From Endocalyx cinctus (Eukaryota > Ascomycota > Sordariomycetes > Amphisphaeriales > Apiosporaceae): DNA of 64,000 bases. Positions within the stretch are counted from its first letter, which is position 1. Every line of letters starts with the position of its first letter. The notes under the pieces are model-generated. The model was not told the origin of the DNA. It saw only the letters and a program-made list of their open reading frames with translations, and did no database searches. This document shows, in pieces, positions 33,175 to 44,519 of the stretch. The position numbers were made by a program, and so were the translations under genes. The DNA lies in NCBI GenBank assembly GCA_001600455.1, contig BCKC01000006.1, positions 1,302,001-1,366,000 on the forward strand. Reading direction: 5' to 3'.

Positions 33175-35304
33175 TCAGATTGTCAAGACAGAGAAACTTG
33201 TAGCTTGCAGAGTCCTCTGGAGATGGTCAATTTCTCCGGGATCTTGGAATGATTCGTCGAAGCGGTGCCTCGTACTTGCGGCTTTCCACGTAGAGCATGT
33301 GGTTTGGTTATTACTAGAAGTGAAAGCCTGTCGGCGAACAACCGGTACGCGCTGGCATTGGCTGATATCTGATACCTCCCACCCCTCACCAGTCTCTATG
33401 GTCGAGATCACACCCCTGTGTTTCACGTATGGCGGTCGGGTGGCAAGGCTTGTCGGAGAGCTGTCGTTACTCATAAGTGTCATTTCTATGAGCTCACCAG
33501 AAAGCCCGGCGTACAACGCCGAAGATGTATCGGACGGTTTAGCCAGGGAGTAGATGGTCGAGTCGCTCGTATTCGTGCAAGGCAAAAACACGTTGTAGTT
33601 GGACCTATAGAAGTCGAGTCTTGATAATGCATGCCACCGACAGAGGTATCCTCTGATATAGTCACATTTGCTGTGATAAGGGGAGACTGGTTTCTTTTGT
33701 ACGGTAGGCAAAGTAGGGGTTGGATGGGGCGCATCGCCGCCGCAAGGTAGAGCATCTGTATAGTAATAACTTTTTGGCCATCGATAGTCAAACACCTTTA
33801 TAACAGAGGTATACGCACTTCCCGCAACGAATCTTTCAAGTCCGTATGTTAGTAGTGCATTTATCGGGGTCGATATATCGAAATTATCCTGATAGATTCT
33901 GTTGGCCGAGGATGACGCTCGAAGATCTTTGAGATGAATTGTGCCATCGTCCCAGGCACTAAGCAGGCAATTGCCTCCCCCACTAGCAACTGAGCTTAAA
34001 TCCACCGGTAGAAGAGCTCGAACGGTGCGGTATCTGCCATAGTCAGGAGTAGCGTTTGCATGTGCATGATTCATTACTTGAATGCCAGTCTGCGTAAGCA
34101 AGAGGTGCTGAAGAGGGTTAAGGCTTCTGTTCAGGGCAACCGCAATCACTTCGCGATTCACAAACTTCGTGGCTCGGATAAAATCAAATGATGTTTTCAG
34201 CGAATCTTTCAAAGAGATATCACCCACTGAACTAACAATGGGGGTATCAATCGCTTTGGATTCATCGTCGCCAGGCTTCTCGACACTTTCCCTTGGCGTA
34301 TGTTCAAGCGAATAGAGTAGGATATCCGCTCGAGTTCCAGCCACGAGTAACCCATTCCTTTCATGATGGTCAATCGAAGTAATCTCTCTTTGACTTGGCG
34401 CGCGCTCGCCATCCACAGACGGCTGAAAGCGCACGACTTCTCTTCCAAATTTGGAATCGTTCAGGGATAATAATCGAAGTTCACCATTAGCCCTGCCGAC
34501 GACAAAGTTTGGGCTTTCATGTAAATTATCCAAAGTGCCTTTGATGATGGATATACAAGTCGTGTCATCTTTTCCGGCGAGGTAACCAACCGACGAGCCC
34601 TTGTAGTCGTGCCAGGTCTCGTTTCGAACCTTGGCCCCCTGTTTCTGTCGTATACGGGCGACAAGATTCTCGCCGGCACCCCATACCACAAACTCATGCT
34701 CAAACCCACCGACATGTCTAGCATGTGCATCCACGAGGATACTCTCCGGAATAGACTGAGAAGATGCCTGTCTCCGAAACCGACGTTGGTGTGGCCGCTG
34801 TGTATTGGCAGGACCGAGATTATAGGCCACAAATGCTCGCCGTTCCCAATCTCGAGAGGCAGATGTCAGAGATTTTGCTAAAAACCCCCAATCGTCTACT
34901 GAGTCGAATGGCGGCAGCGACAAAGTAGGAAACCGAGAAATAACGAAAACCCTCCACCCACTATTCACAACGAATTGATTGAGGCCACGACATGTTTGAG
35001 CAATGTGGGCAATGCTTTTAGATGTATTCATATATGAGAATATAATGAAGAGAATGTCTGTAGGCAAAGTGTCGAGCCTTACAGGCTTAGACGTAGCTGA
35101 AGATTTCATAGCTGAAACGTCTTTTAAGTTTGTTCTATCTTGGGCGGAAGAGTGGGTGTTGTAAGATATTTGGCCAGCATACGTAATTGTATACTTGTAA
35201 GTAATTTGGGCAGTTCCAGGTGTTCTTGTGGTTCCAGGAATAACAGTGGAAATATTTGATATTCCTGTGGAAGATGACAATGACAAGCACCCGTGAGTAT
35301 ACAC
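33175..35304 (-). CDS. F-box protein with WD40-like C-terminal region
   Basis: A single open frame encodes 709 residues. The F-box lies at about 76-115 (VRLDTLPTDILFIIFSYMNTSKSIAHIAQTCR). The first 65 residues are Ser/Thr-rich and unlike a domain, so translation may instead start at Met66 (35109). The rest contains WD-like blades (LLVAGTRADILLYSLEH, LLSAWDDGTIHLKDLRAS, RFVAGSAYTSVIKVFDYRWP), suggesting a beta-propeller. F-box proteins recruit substrates to SCF ubiquitin ligases through Skp1, with the propeller binding the substrate. Which substrate cannot be said. It lies tail-to-tail with the upstream P450 and its start is 0.6 kb from the second P450, with which it is divergent. Confidence 0.85.
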   Translation of the reverse strand: MYTHGCLSLSSSTGISNISTVIPGTTRTPGTAQITYKYTITYAGQISYNTHSSAQDRTNLKDVSAMKSSATSKPVRLDTLPTDILFIIFSYMNTSKSIAHIAQTCRGLNQFVVNSGWRVFVISRFPTLSLPPFDSVDDWGFLAKSLTSASRDWERRAFVAYNLGPANTQRPHQRRFRRQASSQSIPESILVDAHARHVGGFEHEFVVWGAGENLVARIRQKQGAKVRNETWHDYKGSSVGYLAGKDDTTCISIIKGTLDNLHESPNFVVGRANGELRLLSLNDSKFGREVVRFQPSVDGERAPSQREITSIDHHERNGLLVAGTRADILLYSLEHTPRESVEKPGDDESKAIDTPIVSSVGDISLKDSLKTSFDFIRATKFVNREVIAVALNRSLNPLQHLLLTQTGIQVMNHAHANATPDYGRYRTVRALLPVDLSSVASGGGNCLLSAWDDGTIHLKDLRASSSANRIYQDNFDISTPINALLTYGLERFVAGSAYTSVIKVFDYRWPKSYYYTDALPCGGDAPHPTPTLPTVQKKPVSPYHSKCDYIRGYLCRWHALSRLDFYRSNYNVFLPCTNTSDSTIYSLAKPSDTSSALYAGLSGELIEMTLMSNDSSPTSLATRPPYVKHRGVISTIETGEGWEVSDISQCQRVPVVRRQAFTSSNNQTTCSTWKAASTRHRFDESFQDPGEIDHLQRTLQATSFSVLTI

Positions 35305-35902
35305 GTAGTTTAAGCTGGATGACGTCGACCTAAGTTAATATCATTTTGCTCTCGAAAGTATCAAGGTTGTCTACCTAGGTAATTGGATAGCTTATATTTA
35401 TCAATTACACTGTTTCCCCTGATACACGAGAATCTAAAAAAGAGCAAGAGATCAATACTTTTATGAATCATCCAGAACTGACGGATGAGTCAAAGTCGGT
35501 GTATACCTAGGTACCTAGGCAGCTAGGTAGGTACTTAGTGTATGGATTGAACTTTTGCGTCATTATTATATGGTATATATACATATATGGTATACATGGT
35601 AAACTTGATTATGCAATTCATAATATCCTCTTCCAGGTTAGCCATTTCCTTGGTTCTCTTTGAAGTTAGCTCTTTCAACTTTGTGCTTAAAAGGTATTTA
35701 TGTGACCCCTCAAAGACATTGAGATGCATAATTACAACATCGCTGCAGAGTATTGATTTCTTGATTAACTGTAATTTCTATACTCATCTTCGTGGTCTAG
35801 AATGTACTTCTTGAACATCATAGCCTCGCAGCCTAACCGTCATTTCTCGAAACACATAACTGCGCAGAGTGGTTGGTTGGTTGATCGATCATTTATTTCA
35901 AA
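35305..35902. promoter_or_regulatory. Divergent promoter between F-box gene and second P450
   Basis: This 598-bp shared upstream region contains two TACCTAGGTA palindromes (35372-35381 and 35504-35513). The second is part of a longer array TACCTAGGTACCTAGGCAGC. No gene lies within it. Confidence 0.5.
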
Positions 35903-37686
35903 ATGGCACTCGCGCTCAATGGTGGGACTAGCTTTTGTATCCCTACTCTCCTATCATTAGTGGTTATTCTCATATCTCGCTATATTATTTATCCTATTTT
36001 TATATCCCCCCTGAGCAAAATTCCTACTGCCCACTGGAGTTGCTCTATCTCTCCCGTTTGGATACTCTGGGCGAGGTTCAAAAGCCGAGAGAACCGTACT
36101 CTGCACACTGCTCATCAGAGATACGGACCTATTATCAGAGTTGGTCCTAGTGAATTGAGCATCAACAACATTGATGGCGTAAAGACCATCTATCAAGGTG
36201 GCTTTGACAAGCACCAGTGGTATTCAGTCTTTGATAATTACGGGTATAACGCCCATCTTTCTAACCCCCAGCTCTATCTATCTAGGTTAGATACAATAAT
36301 GAGGAATGTTCATTGACAATTCTTAGGGTACCTTGCATGTTTTCGTCTGCTCAGTCCAAAGCTCATTCGCTCAGGAAACGGATGGTATCAAACGTCTATT
36401 CTAAATCCTATATCAATACGTCGGCATCCCTAGCGGCCCAAGCTGAAGTGATCATCAACTCTCGTTTAATGCCGTTGCTAGAAAAGTCGGTGTCGGAAGA
36501 CCAGGCTCCGCATGGCATTGACGTTCACTCGTTGTTTTGCGCCGTTGCAATGGATTTTATATCTGCGTATTGCTTCGGAATCCGCCGTAGCGCAAATTTC
36601 ATACGAAACAAGGCTGAGCGTGAACACTGGCTCGCTCTATATACGGTTCGTAAAGGCTACAGCTTTTTTGCTCAAGAGTTACCTCGGGTTTCTAAAGCGT
36701 TGCGATTGTTGGGGATTAGCCTGACGCCGCTTTGGGTAGATTCGGCGAATCACGAACTGGAATCATGGTGCAAAGAGATGAGTGACGTGACGATTAAGGA
36801 TATTCAAAAAGACGGCTCTACTTCTACCGTTGATTCTGCCGAGGATGCAGTAGTTTTACGTGCTCTATTGGCCGGAATAGAGAAAGAAAAGAAGGCAAAC
36901 GGGCCAGAATCACTACTATATTCGACCACAATTCTCCAACCGCAACTTTCGATAGCTTCAGAGTTATTCGATCATATATTGGCAGGCCAAGAGACAACAG
37001 GCGTGGCTCTAACGTATCTCGCCTATAACCTCTCGCAGTCACTTGATCTTCAGCGCCAGCTCCGAACCGAACTTCTCTCACTGAGACCAAACATGAGATT
37101 GCAACCGAGTGGGAGGGTGGCGTTCGCGGATTCGAAGCAACTAGATAATTTGCCAATCTTGCACGCAGTAGTCTTGGAAACGGTTAGAAGATATGCACCT
37201 GCAGGTGGACCAGAACCCAGGGTGACTCCGATGCCTTGTTGTCACATCGGACCTTACGAGGTTCCCGGCGGTGTACGTGTTTCGGCTTCCGCTTTTAACC
37301 TCCATCGAGATCAGTCGGTTTTTCCGGACCCGGAGAAGTGGGACCATAGAAGATGGCTATATAAAGAACCGGATACGGTTGGAAGAAGAAGTATCGACAG
37401 GCAATTCTGGGGATTTTCTAGTGGTGGTAGAATGTGCCTTGGCTCGAATTTCGCTATGCACGGTGAGTCTCTCGTTTGATCTTACAATAGTTACCATACG
37501 GGACACAGGCACTTATAAATTCTCTTACTTCTATGCGTAGATATGAAACTCACAATCGCGGCGATTTATACCAACTATACCAGCCATATTGTCGATGATG
37601 AAGGTATTGAACAGACAGACGCGTATACTGGTCACCCAAAAAGTAACTCGCTATATTTACGATTTGAAAAGGTTAAAGAATCATAA
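35903..37686 (+). CDS. Cytochrome P450 monooxygenase
   Basis: Three exons, 35903-36243, 36327-37462 and 37541-37686, give 540 residues. Intron 1 (83 nt, donor GTATAA) is chosen because it joins FDNYG to VPCMFSSAQSKAHSLRKRM as in related P450s; a later donor at GTTAGA (36294) would add about 17 residues. Intron 2 (78 nt, phase 1) lies just after the heme loop. An N-terminal anchor (IPTLLSLVVILISRYIIYPIF) and proline hinge are followed by the I-helix (LFDHILAGQETTG), ExxR (LETVRRYAP), PERF-like (PEKWDHRRWL) and heme loop FSSGGRMCLGSNFAMH. The last exon supplies MKLTIAAIYTNYTSHIVDD. The acid-alcohol pair in AGQETTG indicates a standard monooxygenase. The substrate is unknown. Confidence 0.9.
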
Positions 37687-38610
37687 ATTTATTGAATTTA
37701 TTTTATTTGGGAGTAAAATTGAGCACGGTGGTTTACGTGGCAGCTCGTGGTTAACTAATTCGTATATTTACATAGTATATACTTTCTATGGGGTAGTAAT
37801 TTGAGTTACAGGTTTGCTATTTATGAAATGATATTGGAAGATGATGAACCTCAGCCATCTTTTACGTATACACACACTACCGACAAGGAAAAAAGACAAA
37901 AACGTGTGGCGGGTGTTTTACCCAGCGTAACTGGACCCGCTATCCGTTACTATGGAACCGAAATCATCCAACAAATTAAGCGTACTATGTAATTGCGGGG
38001 TCTTCCTATCCAAAATATCCCTGCAAATTTTGCCAGCCTTGCGCATTTTGACCCAATTGACTAGTCTCTTGGCCCAGCCTCGCTATTTACACGTAAAAGA
38101 TGGCAGGGCAACCAACCGTATAACTACGGTGCCCTCCATCGGATACGGTAGGAGAAGAAAGAGAAATACTTGCATTTTCACTTTACACTTTTACAACCTC
38201 ACCAATTCTTAAGAAAGCAACCAAGCAGTTACATTTCAAACATCCAATCTATCCATTTATCCATCTCTCTATCTACCCATCTCTCTATCTATCATCCATA
38301 TCCATTTACACTCACCATTACTACAATCGAATCCTGATTTGTCTTTAATACGGATAAGTTGTGTAACATCATTACATTCCGATCAAACCGGTAAGTTTGT
38401 AATTCCCACGCCATAACTCTATATAGATAGAACCACTGCTTCTAGATAACACAAAACTAACCCTAAGTGAAGAAAGAATAAGAAAAAAAAAAGAAAGAAA
38501 GAAAGAACAGGGTCTCACAACTTGTCTTCGTTCACATTCCAACTCTGAAACTTCCTCCAACCTTATCGTAACCCGCATACCTACCTTCCTCGGGTTCTTA
38601 TCGATTCAAA
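37687..38610. other. Intergenic region with pyrimidine-rich leader repeats
   Basis: No gene seen. From about 38238 to 38305 it carries imperfect repeats of CCATCTCTCTATCTA type, followed by an A/G-rich run (38478-38508). It ends just upstream of a short membrane-protein frame and probably includes that gene's promoter and 5' UTR. Confidence 0.55.
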
Positions 38611-38769
38611 ATGGTCAAAGAAAACGACGTAATCGCCATCATCATCATCGTCCTCTTCATCGTCCTGGCTGCCATAGCCTTCGGTATTTACCGCCTCGTT
38701 CATATCGCTCGGCACCAGGGCAGCATTACGGAGTCAAGTTCCGGTACTGGATCATCCCTGGCTGACTAG
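38611..38769 (+). CDS. Putative 52-residue single-span membrane protein
   Basis: ATG at 38611 in a favourable context (CAAAATGG) opens a frame ending with TAG at 38767-38769. The product starts MVKENDVIA, continues with about 22 strongly hydrophobic residues (IIIIVLFIVLAAIAFGIY) and then a basic flank (RLVHIARHQG). It ends in a Ser/Gly-rich tail (ESSSGTGSSLAD). The positive-outside arrangement predicts an N-out/C-in or tail-like single span. The frame is GC-richer and more codon-like than the surrounding desert and has a long pyrimidine-rich leader. I recognise no named family; short one-span proteins like this are often missed in fungal annotations. It could still be chance coding. Confidence 0.6.
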   Translation: MVKENDVIAIIIIVLFIVLAAIAFGIYRLVHIARHQGSITESSSGTGSSLAD

Positions 38770-40194
38770 CACCGCCCGATATAAGACACTCAGTCTACCA
38801 ATACACTTCTTTTTTATGTCTTCCTAAACAACCCTTTCTCTCCCGTCCACCCCCCTTCCCCTACAGAGGTGGGAGAAGGAGGGAAGAGAGAGGGAGATGA
38901 GGGGGGGATAACGGAGGAGGGGAAGTGAGATGAGTGGCTGCTTGCTCATTCTTATCCCTTCCTTCGTTATTTGGGAAGTCTTTTCTTTTTATGTTGACCC
39001 CGACGAAGGGCTTTTCAACTCTTTTTTGAAATTGAAAGCAAGAGATAATGAGTATGGCTAAGGGATACGGCCATTTTAACCACGCATGATTCATCACGAA
39101 CGAGTTTACCCAACTTTATGAAGATATTAATGTACATAGGATGGACAAGAAAAGAAAAGAAAACATCATGAGGGCTATTGGGATTATTTATGTATTTACC
39201 CCTCCCCTCAGTGAGGGAGAGGGCCTGGCGTATAAAGCATTGGGGTATTATTTTGGGGGTTTTTTTTTTTTAAACATACTGTTCAATATTGTTATGCATT
39301 GAAGACCCTATGAAAATGGGTCAGCCGTTACCTTTATGACGGCTTGTTAGATAGATAGTAATCGGTTTATACCAAAGAAATTAGAATAGGCACTTTGAAT
39401 TTGAAGAAGTCTCCCTAAAAAAAAATAAGATGCTCTACTTGACAGATATTCAACGCAACCAGCGAATTTTTGAAACCAAGAACAAGAAAGTGAGAATTTG
39501 CTGGCGATGGAGTGGTTTTTTAAAAAAAAGTGAATACACAATACCGTCTTGTTTCGAGAATGAGGTTACTATCTGGTTGGTTCCTACATTAATAATACAT
39601 AGGCTGATAGGTAGAGCAGAGATCTAGGCTAAGCACCGAGTCATGTAGAAAACAGAGATTATGCAGTATCGAGCAGGGAATATAATAATATTTCTAGCGT
39701 ACATATATACGTTAACCTTCATCGAATCAAGAGGTGAGAGCTCTTCAAAAAGAAGTCATGTCGCGAACTTTCATATCGAGATTCAGATCGAAAAGATGCA
39801 GTATCCGCATGATATACTAACTTAAAGTAGTTAGGCCAATACCTACATCAACCATCAAAACCAAGATGCAACGAACCAGACTGCCAGGCCAGAAGTAGAA
39901 GTAGGCGAAAGCTTATTGAGACCTAGACCTGGTACGCTACAAGTACGGAGTACGTACTTTACCAGTCTGCCATCTTACCTAAATTTACTGCGTACTATGT
40001 AAGCCACCTCAGACCATATAGCATTTTTCTTCGCATGCAAAGCACATGGAGAGGCATGCGGCGATGATTTACAGCCGCAATGCGAATTGGGGATAGAATG
40101 AAACGACATCGAGATGCATATTTCAAATTCAGCTTGCCTTTTTCTCGATATAGTTGGAAACGGAGGGGAAATACCCGCCTCGTTGCTCGTCGCT

Positions 40195-40196
<2 letters not shown>

Positions 40197-40225
<29 letters not shown>
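40197..40225. repeat. Poly(T) tract, 29 nt
   Basis: An uninterrupted T run in intergenic DNA, among the longest homopolymers in the window. Length is likely uncertain in sequencing. Confidence 0.9.
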
Positions 40226-41047
40226 GGTTTATTATGGTTCCATTGTGGTTCTATAACGAGTGTGCTTTGACTACAAGTTGTCAAGGTGGATCGGATAAAT
40301 CCAAGCTCTGAGCTGAATCTGGAGGAGCGTATGAAACCATGTTTACTAGACTAAACGAGTCAGGTATTCATTTATTTAGCACTCCTATGGCACCGTAACC
40401 TTCGTCATATTTATTTTCTCTCTCATCATCTGGCCTGCTCCCCGAAAAAAAAAAAATCAAAAACAAAGTTGATAAAGTGCTTATGTGTGTCATAATTACT
40501 CTTTAAAGATGTTGATAGGCAAGTCATCATATTACAATTTACAATTTTTTTCTGAGGAGGAAATTTCTCGCGTGAGACGACGACAATTCTTTTCTTAAAC
40601 GTCATGAAATCCATTGAAAAAAAAAAAAAAACCTACACTAGCTTGGCAATTCGCGGCAATGTTCCGGTTCACTACATAATCACTAACCTATTTTGGATAT
40701 TTTTCAGGGAACATCTAACTTTATTAGTATAAGACTCGGGGCCACCTAGATTAATGGCTCGGATAAGATATTGTACATACATACATAGTATAGAAAGATG
40801 ATGACGGTTGTGATGTTGAGTGGTGAGTTGTGAGTTGTAAAGGGTAGAGAATAAAGGGTAGAGAGTCATGTACCTGAGGATTTTCTTCTACAGTAGGTTG
40901 GTAATAAATATTAAGATATGCATTCATCCTGTGGTATCACATCTGATATACATATATACTACTACTACTGTATATACCTATTACGACCATTTAGAATATA
41001 CGGAGTATACAGTACTTGTACTTACATTACGTACATAGTAAATGCAA

Positions 41048-41071
41048 TCTCTCTCTCTCTCTCTCTCTCTT
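41048..41071. repeat. (CT)n microsatellite
   Basis: About twelve TC/CT units in intergenic DNA. Confidence 0.9.
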
Positions 41072-42713
41072 TCATTCTCTTGAATTTCAATATACGTAAG
41101 TAGTGTGTAGAAATAGTATACTTTACCAGCCTAAGGAAGTACCTTACTACGTAGGTACCCTTGGATTGATCAAGCCTGGCATCCATTACTACTACGCTAC
41201 GCTACGTACTACGTAAGTACACTCACTACCTCCACTGCCGTAATGGAACGAACTTGTTTATTCATTTAAAATCATTTATTAGATCCTAACCTGAATTGGA
41301 AGTAATAATGGTCAAAAATAAGATGCTAGGTACCACTTATAAAGACCCTTGATTGTTTTGCTCCGCACGCCACCAAAAGGTCCACAAGGGATTTTCTCTT
41401 AGCACTCGTAGGTTATTCAAGTAATTTGAAACGGGATCCAAAAAGATGATGCGTCTCTTATTAGCGATTCGAAAACGATGGAGAGCCAATGAAAAACCAT
41501 CAATTCCTCCGAGTTAGGCTCTAGCCTTTTTTTTTTCTGTCTTTCTTTTTGTCTTTGCTTTTTTTCTACACGCGAACATGCAAATAAGTGTTATACATAC
41601 CATGTCTGCATATATGCAGCTGTATGCGTTATGTTACCTGTTTTTGATTTTTGGTACGTGCCAATTGGGTCTATATGTATATACTACCTAGGTACTATGC
41701 AGAAGATAAAAAAACAAAAAGAAAGAAAGAAAGGCGGTAAGGTTTTTTCTCTTTTTTTTTTCTCTCTCTTTTCTTTCGTTGTCGTTGTGGTGATGGTGGT
41801 TGTGGTATTGTTAGGCATGGTCTATGTATGGTGTGTATTTGCCTCTCTCTCTCTTGATCTTCCTTTCTTTCTTTTTTTGTTCTTTTCTTTTTTTATTTCT
41901 CTTTTTCCTGTTTCCCGACCTTTTTTTTTTTTCTCGTGTCTCGGCAATAACCCCAAGTATAGTACCATAAAGTACATAGTATACCATGGAGATGAACAGG
42001 AAATGGGGTATGGATGGATACTTATTATGTATATGTACAGGATCTTTCTAGGTTTAAGGGGAAATTGGAGACAAGACACTAGAAACATATCTGCTCTGAT
42101 TGGTCTATCTTCATCTTGTTCGTTCGTACTTTTTTTTTCTTTTTTTTCCTTCTCTCCCCTCCCCTTGCTCTCTCCAACGGTATTGTGCAATTGTTTGTTA
42201 TAATTTACATATACTTGTACGTATACCCGTAGACTAAAAAGCAGGAACTAGTTTAGAGCATTGGAGTATAGTAAAGTATTAAATAAAATTGATTTATTAT
42301 TATCATTATTAATGTAGTTGTAAATATGAATATGTAATTATAATGAATGGGTTATCCCTCTTAGACTAGTATTAGAAGATTTTTTTTTTTTCTCTTTTCT
42401 TTTNTTTTNTTTTTTGCCATAACGAAAAGTTCAGAGCAGATTTTTTTTTTTTTTTCCTTCTCTTTTCTTTGCTTCTTCCCTGCTCCCCTGACATAACCCA
42501 GACCAATCCAAAGGCTATAAACTACCTATAAGTACTCTAATAATCTACTTAAGTAGTTAGTGTGACTAAAACTGCTGCCTTGTCATCTCCACTCACATCT
42601 TGCAGTAGTGTAGTATAATTTTTTTTTTTCTTTTGCCCATCCCTGTCCTTGTCCTGTCTTGTATTCTTCGGTTCCTCTTTTTTTTTTGTGTGTGCCAAAA
42701 GATCGTCCCATTT

Positions 42714-42737
42714 AAAAAAAAAAAAAAAAAAAAAAAA
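42714..42737. repeat. Poly(A) tract, 24 nt, followed by GA repeats
   Basis: A24 is followed directly by several GA units; it lies near the two undetermined bases. Confidence 0.85.
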
Positions 42738-43270
42738 GAGAGAGAGAGAAGAAGAAAAAGGCTTTCTTCAAAACATCAAGGGTGCTGTGATACCCTCTGC
42801 CTCTTTTTTATTATTATTATTTTTTTTTTTTATCCCCCTTCCCTTCATTCGTCGCATTGACCAAAAAACTAGGCTGCATATGCCATCATTCCTATCCTGG
42901 CCTGTCCGTTTTCCCACCGCCATTACTTTGCTCCCCCTGCTTCTTCGTGGTATGCCGTTTCTCTACCTTAGTGTAGTGTATTATCATTATTATTATTATT
43001 TTTTTTTTTTTTATTCCCAACTTTGAATCTCTATATTATTGTTATTATTATTACTCTTCTTCATCTTCGTTTTCCTTTCCTCCCAAATCGTATAATAGAT
43101 TCATATTAGATTGAATCCTTACCTCCTAATCTTAAATTTACATCATAGCTAGCTAGTTGTGTGTTCTTCTGTAGCATCTTTTCGTCTGTGCATGTAGTCA
43201 TCGAAGTTGAGATATTCTATTCTCCATCTTCTCCCTCTCCATACCTGTCCCTCTTCAAAATCCGCCCACC

Positions 43271-44519
43271 ATGCCTTATAATACTCGTCGCAAGTCTCTT
43301 TCCTTGCCGTCTCTGGGGATTCATGTTCCCGTACATCGAGCTTCCTTAAGCCATTCCTCCAGCTCTCACTCGACCGCGAGCTCGAGATCCTCTTCCGAAC
43401 ATTCTTCTCATCCCAACAAAAAGGCGAAGCGATCGCATACCGATTCCACCGCTCTTTTTACCTCCGCCCGCCATAATCGTACCCCTCCCTTGTCTCCGAC
43501 CCTTCAGGTCTCCATTGAACCTGACGAGTCTGAGTCGTCCGAGCCTACCGTCAAGCCTATTGACTTGGAAGGGATAAACGATGACATCGTTGAAGCCGTC
43601 GTAGTAAGGCTGCAGCAGACGCGGAATCGCCCACATCTGGTCAAAGAATTGGCTAGTGTACTCATGACCGACGTGAGAATAGTGCAACAGTAAGTTCTGC
43701 CTACCTTTTCTTCACCAGCTCCCTTCCTGCTACCCCTCGTTCGCACTAGCTAACGCGCAGCCTAGGTCTGCGAACCCGTGCGCCATTATCTCGTCTCGAT
43801 TATCTACCTACTTAAAACGTTCGGGATGGTCTGCCGCCGCGCCTTGTCCTCTGGCTAAGGAGCTCGAGACCGTACATCCTAGGCGTACATACTTCTATCT
43901 CACAACTTGCCCTCATCTACCCCTGCCCGATCCTTCCTCTGCTCACCGCCCCATCATTACTCCTTCGCTCTCGAGCTCGGGTTCCACCTCGGAAGATCCC
44001 GACTGTGACCGGAGAAGAGAGCTTAGCTTGTCGCCCGAGGTGGATCTATCGTCCCCCGAGTTCGACGACGTGGACGAGGATATCCCCATGCCCGTCACCC
44101 CCATGGGCTCGGGTCCCTCGCGTCATCGATCGCTCACTAGTTTCGCCCGAAACCACAAGGGCGATGAGCCTCCCTTGGAGAAGGATGAAAAGGAGTTTAC
44201 GCAAACGGCCGACGGCCTTCTAAGAAAGAGAAAGGCGAACGGAGCTCTTCTCTACGCCGAACCCGCCGACCAACTTGTCTTGGACGACGGCATGCAAAAT
44301 GAACAGCTGTTTGGCGAGCCTCATAGGGCTTTGGCTCCGAGTATGTTCCCTCACATGGCTTTCATGATGAGCCCCGCCATGCGACCCAGCCTGGCCGTAC
44401 CGCCAAAGAAAGAAAATGAAATGGAAAATTGGTCTAAACTAGACGCCATGCTAGACTGGGATAAGAGTCCTGAGACCATCGAGTTGGACGAGCTCGACGG
44501 TTTATTAGATGATTTCTAA
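43271..44519 (+). CDS. GDS1-type winged-helix nuclear protein (probable)
   Basis: Two exons, 43271-43689 and 43766-44519, with a 76-nt phase-2 intron ending CCTAG, give 390 residues. The acceptor at 43765 is used rather than CGCAG at 43760 because it alone restores IVQQSANPCAIISSRLSTYL. The N-terminus (MPYNTRRKSLSLPSLGIHVP) is basic and Ser-rich. The folded part, about 108-190, runs INDDIVEAVVVRLQQT...RPHLVKELASVL through SANPCAIISSRLSTYLKRSGW to CPLAKELETVHPRRTYFYLT, a winged-helix-like segment resembling the fungal Gds1 family. The rest is acidic and disordered, ending in a short acidic-hydrophobic stretch (ETIELDELDGLLDDF) reminiscent of a transactivation segment. A role as a transcriptional regulator is inferred; the family label is from memory of conserved segments. 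Confidence 0.8.

Larger units (their letters stand above)
38770..43270. other. Homopolymer-rich gene desert (4.5 kb)
   Basis: No gene is supportable; long apparent frames here (for example across 41631-42203) are translations of T-rich low complexity. Long runs: T29 at 40197-40225, A15 at 40617-40631, A24 at 42714-42737, and several T10-T14 runs between 41500 and 43015. There is a CT microsatellite at 41048-41071. Two undetermined bases (N) sit at 42404 and 42409 within a T tract. TACGGAGTA occurs at 39944 and 40999, and TACCTAGGTA at 41685. The last few hundred bases are pyrimidine-rich and probably form the leader of the next gene. Confidence 0.7.

Noticed and set aside
41631..42203. 190-residue plus-strand frame
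   Set aside because: Translation of T-rich low complexity (poly-Phe/Ser); no start context or family feature.
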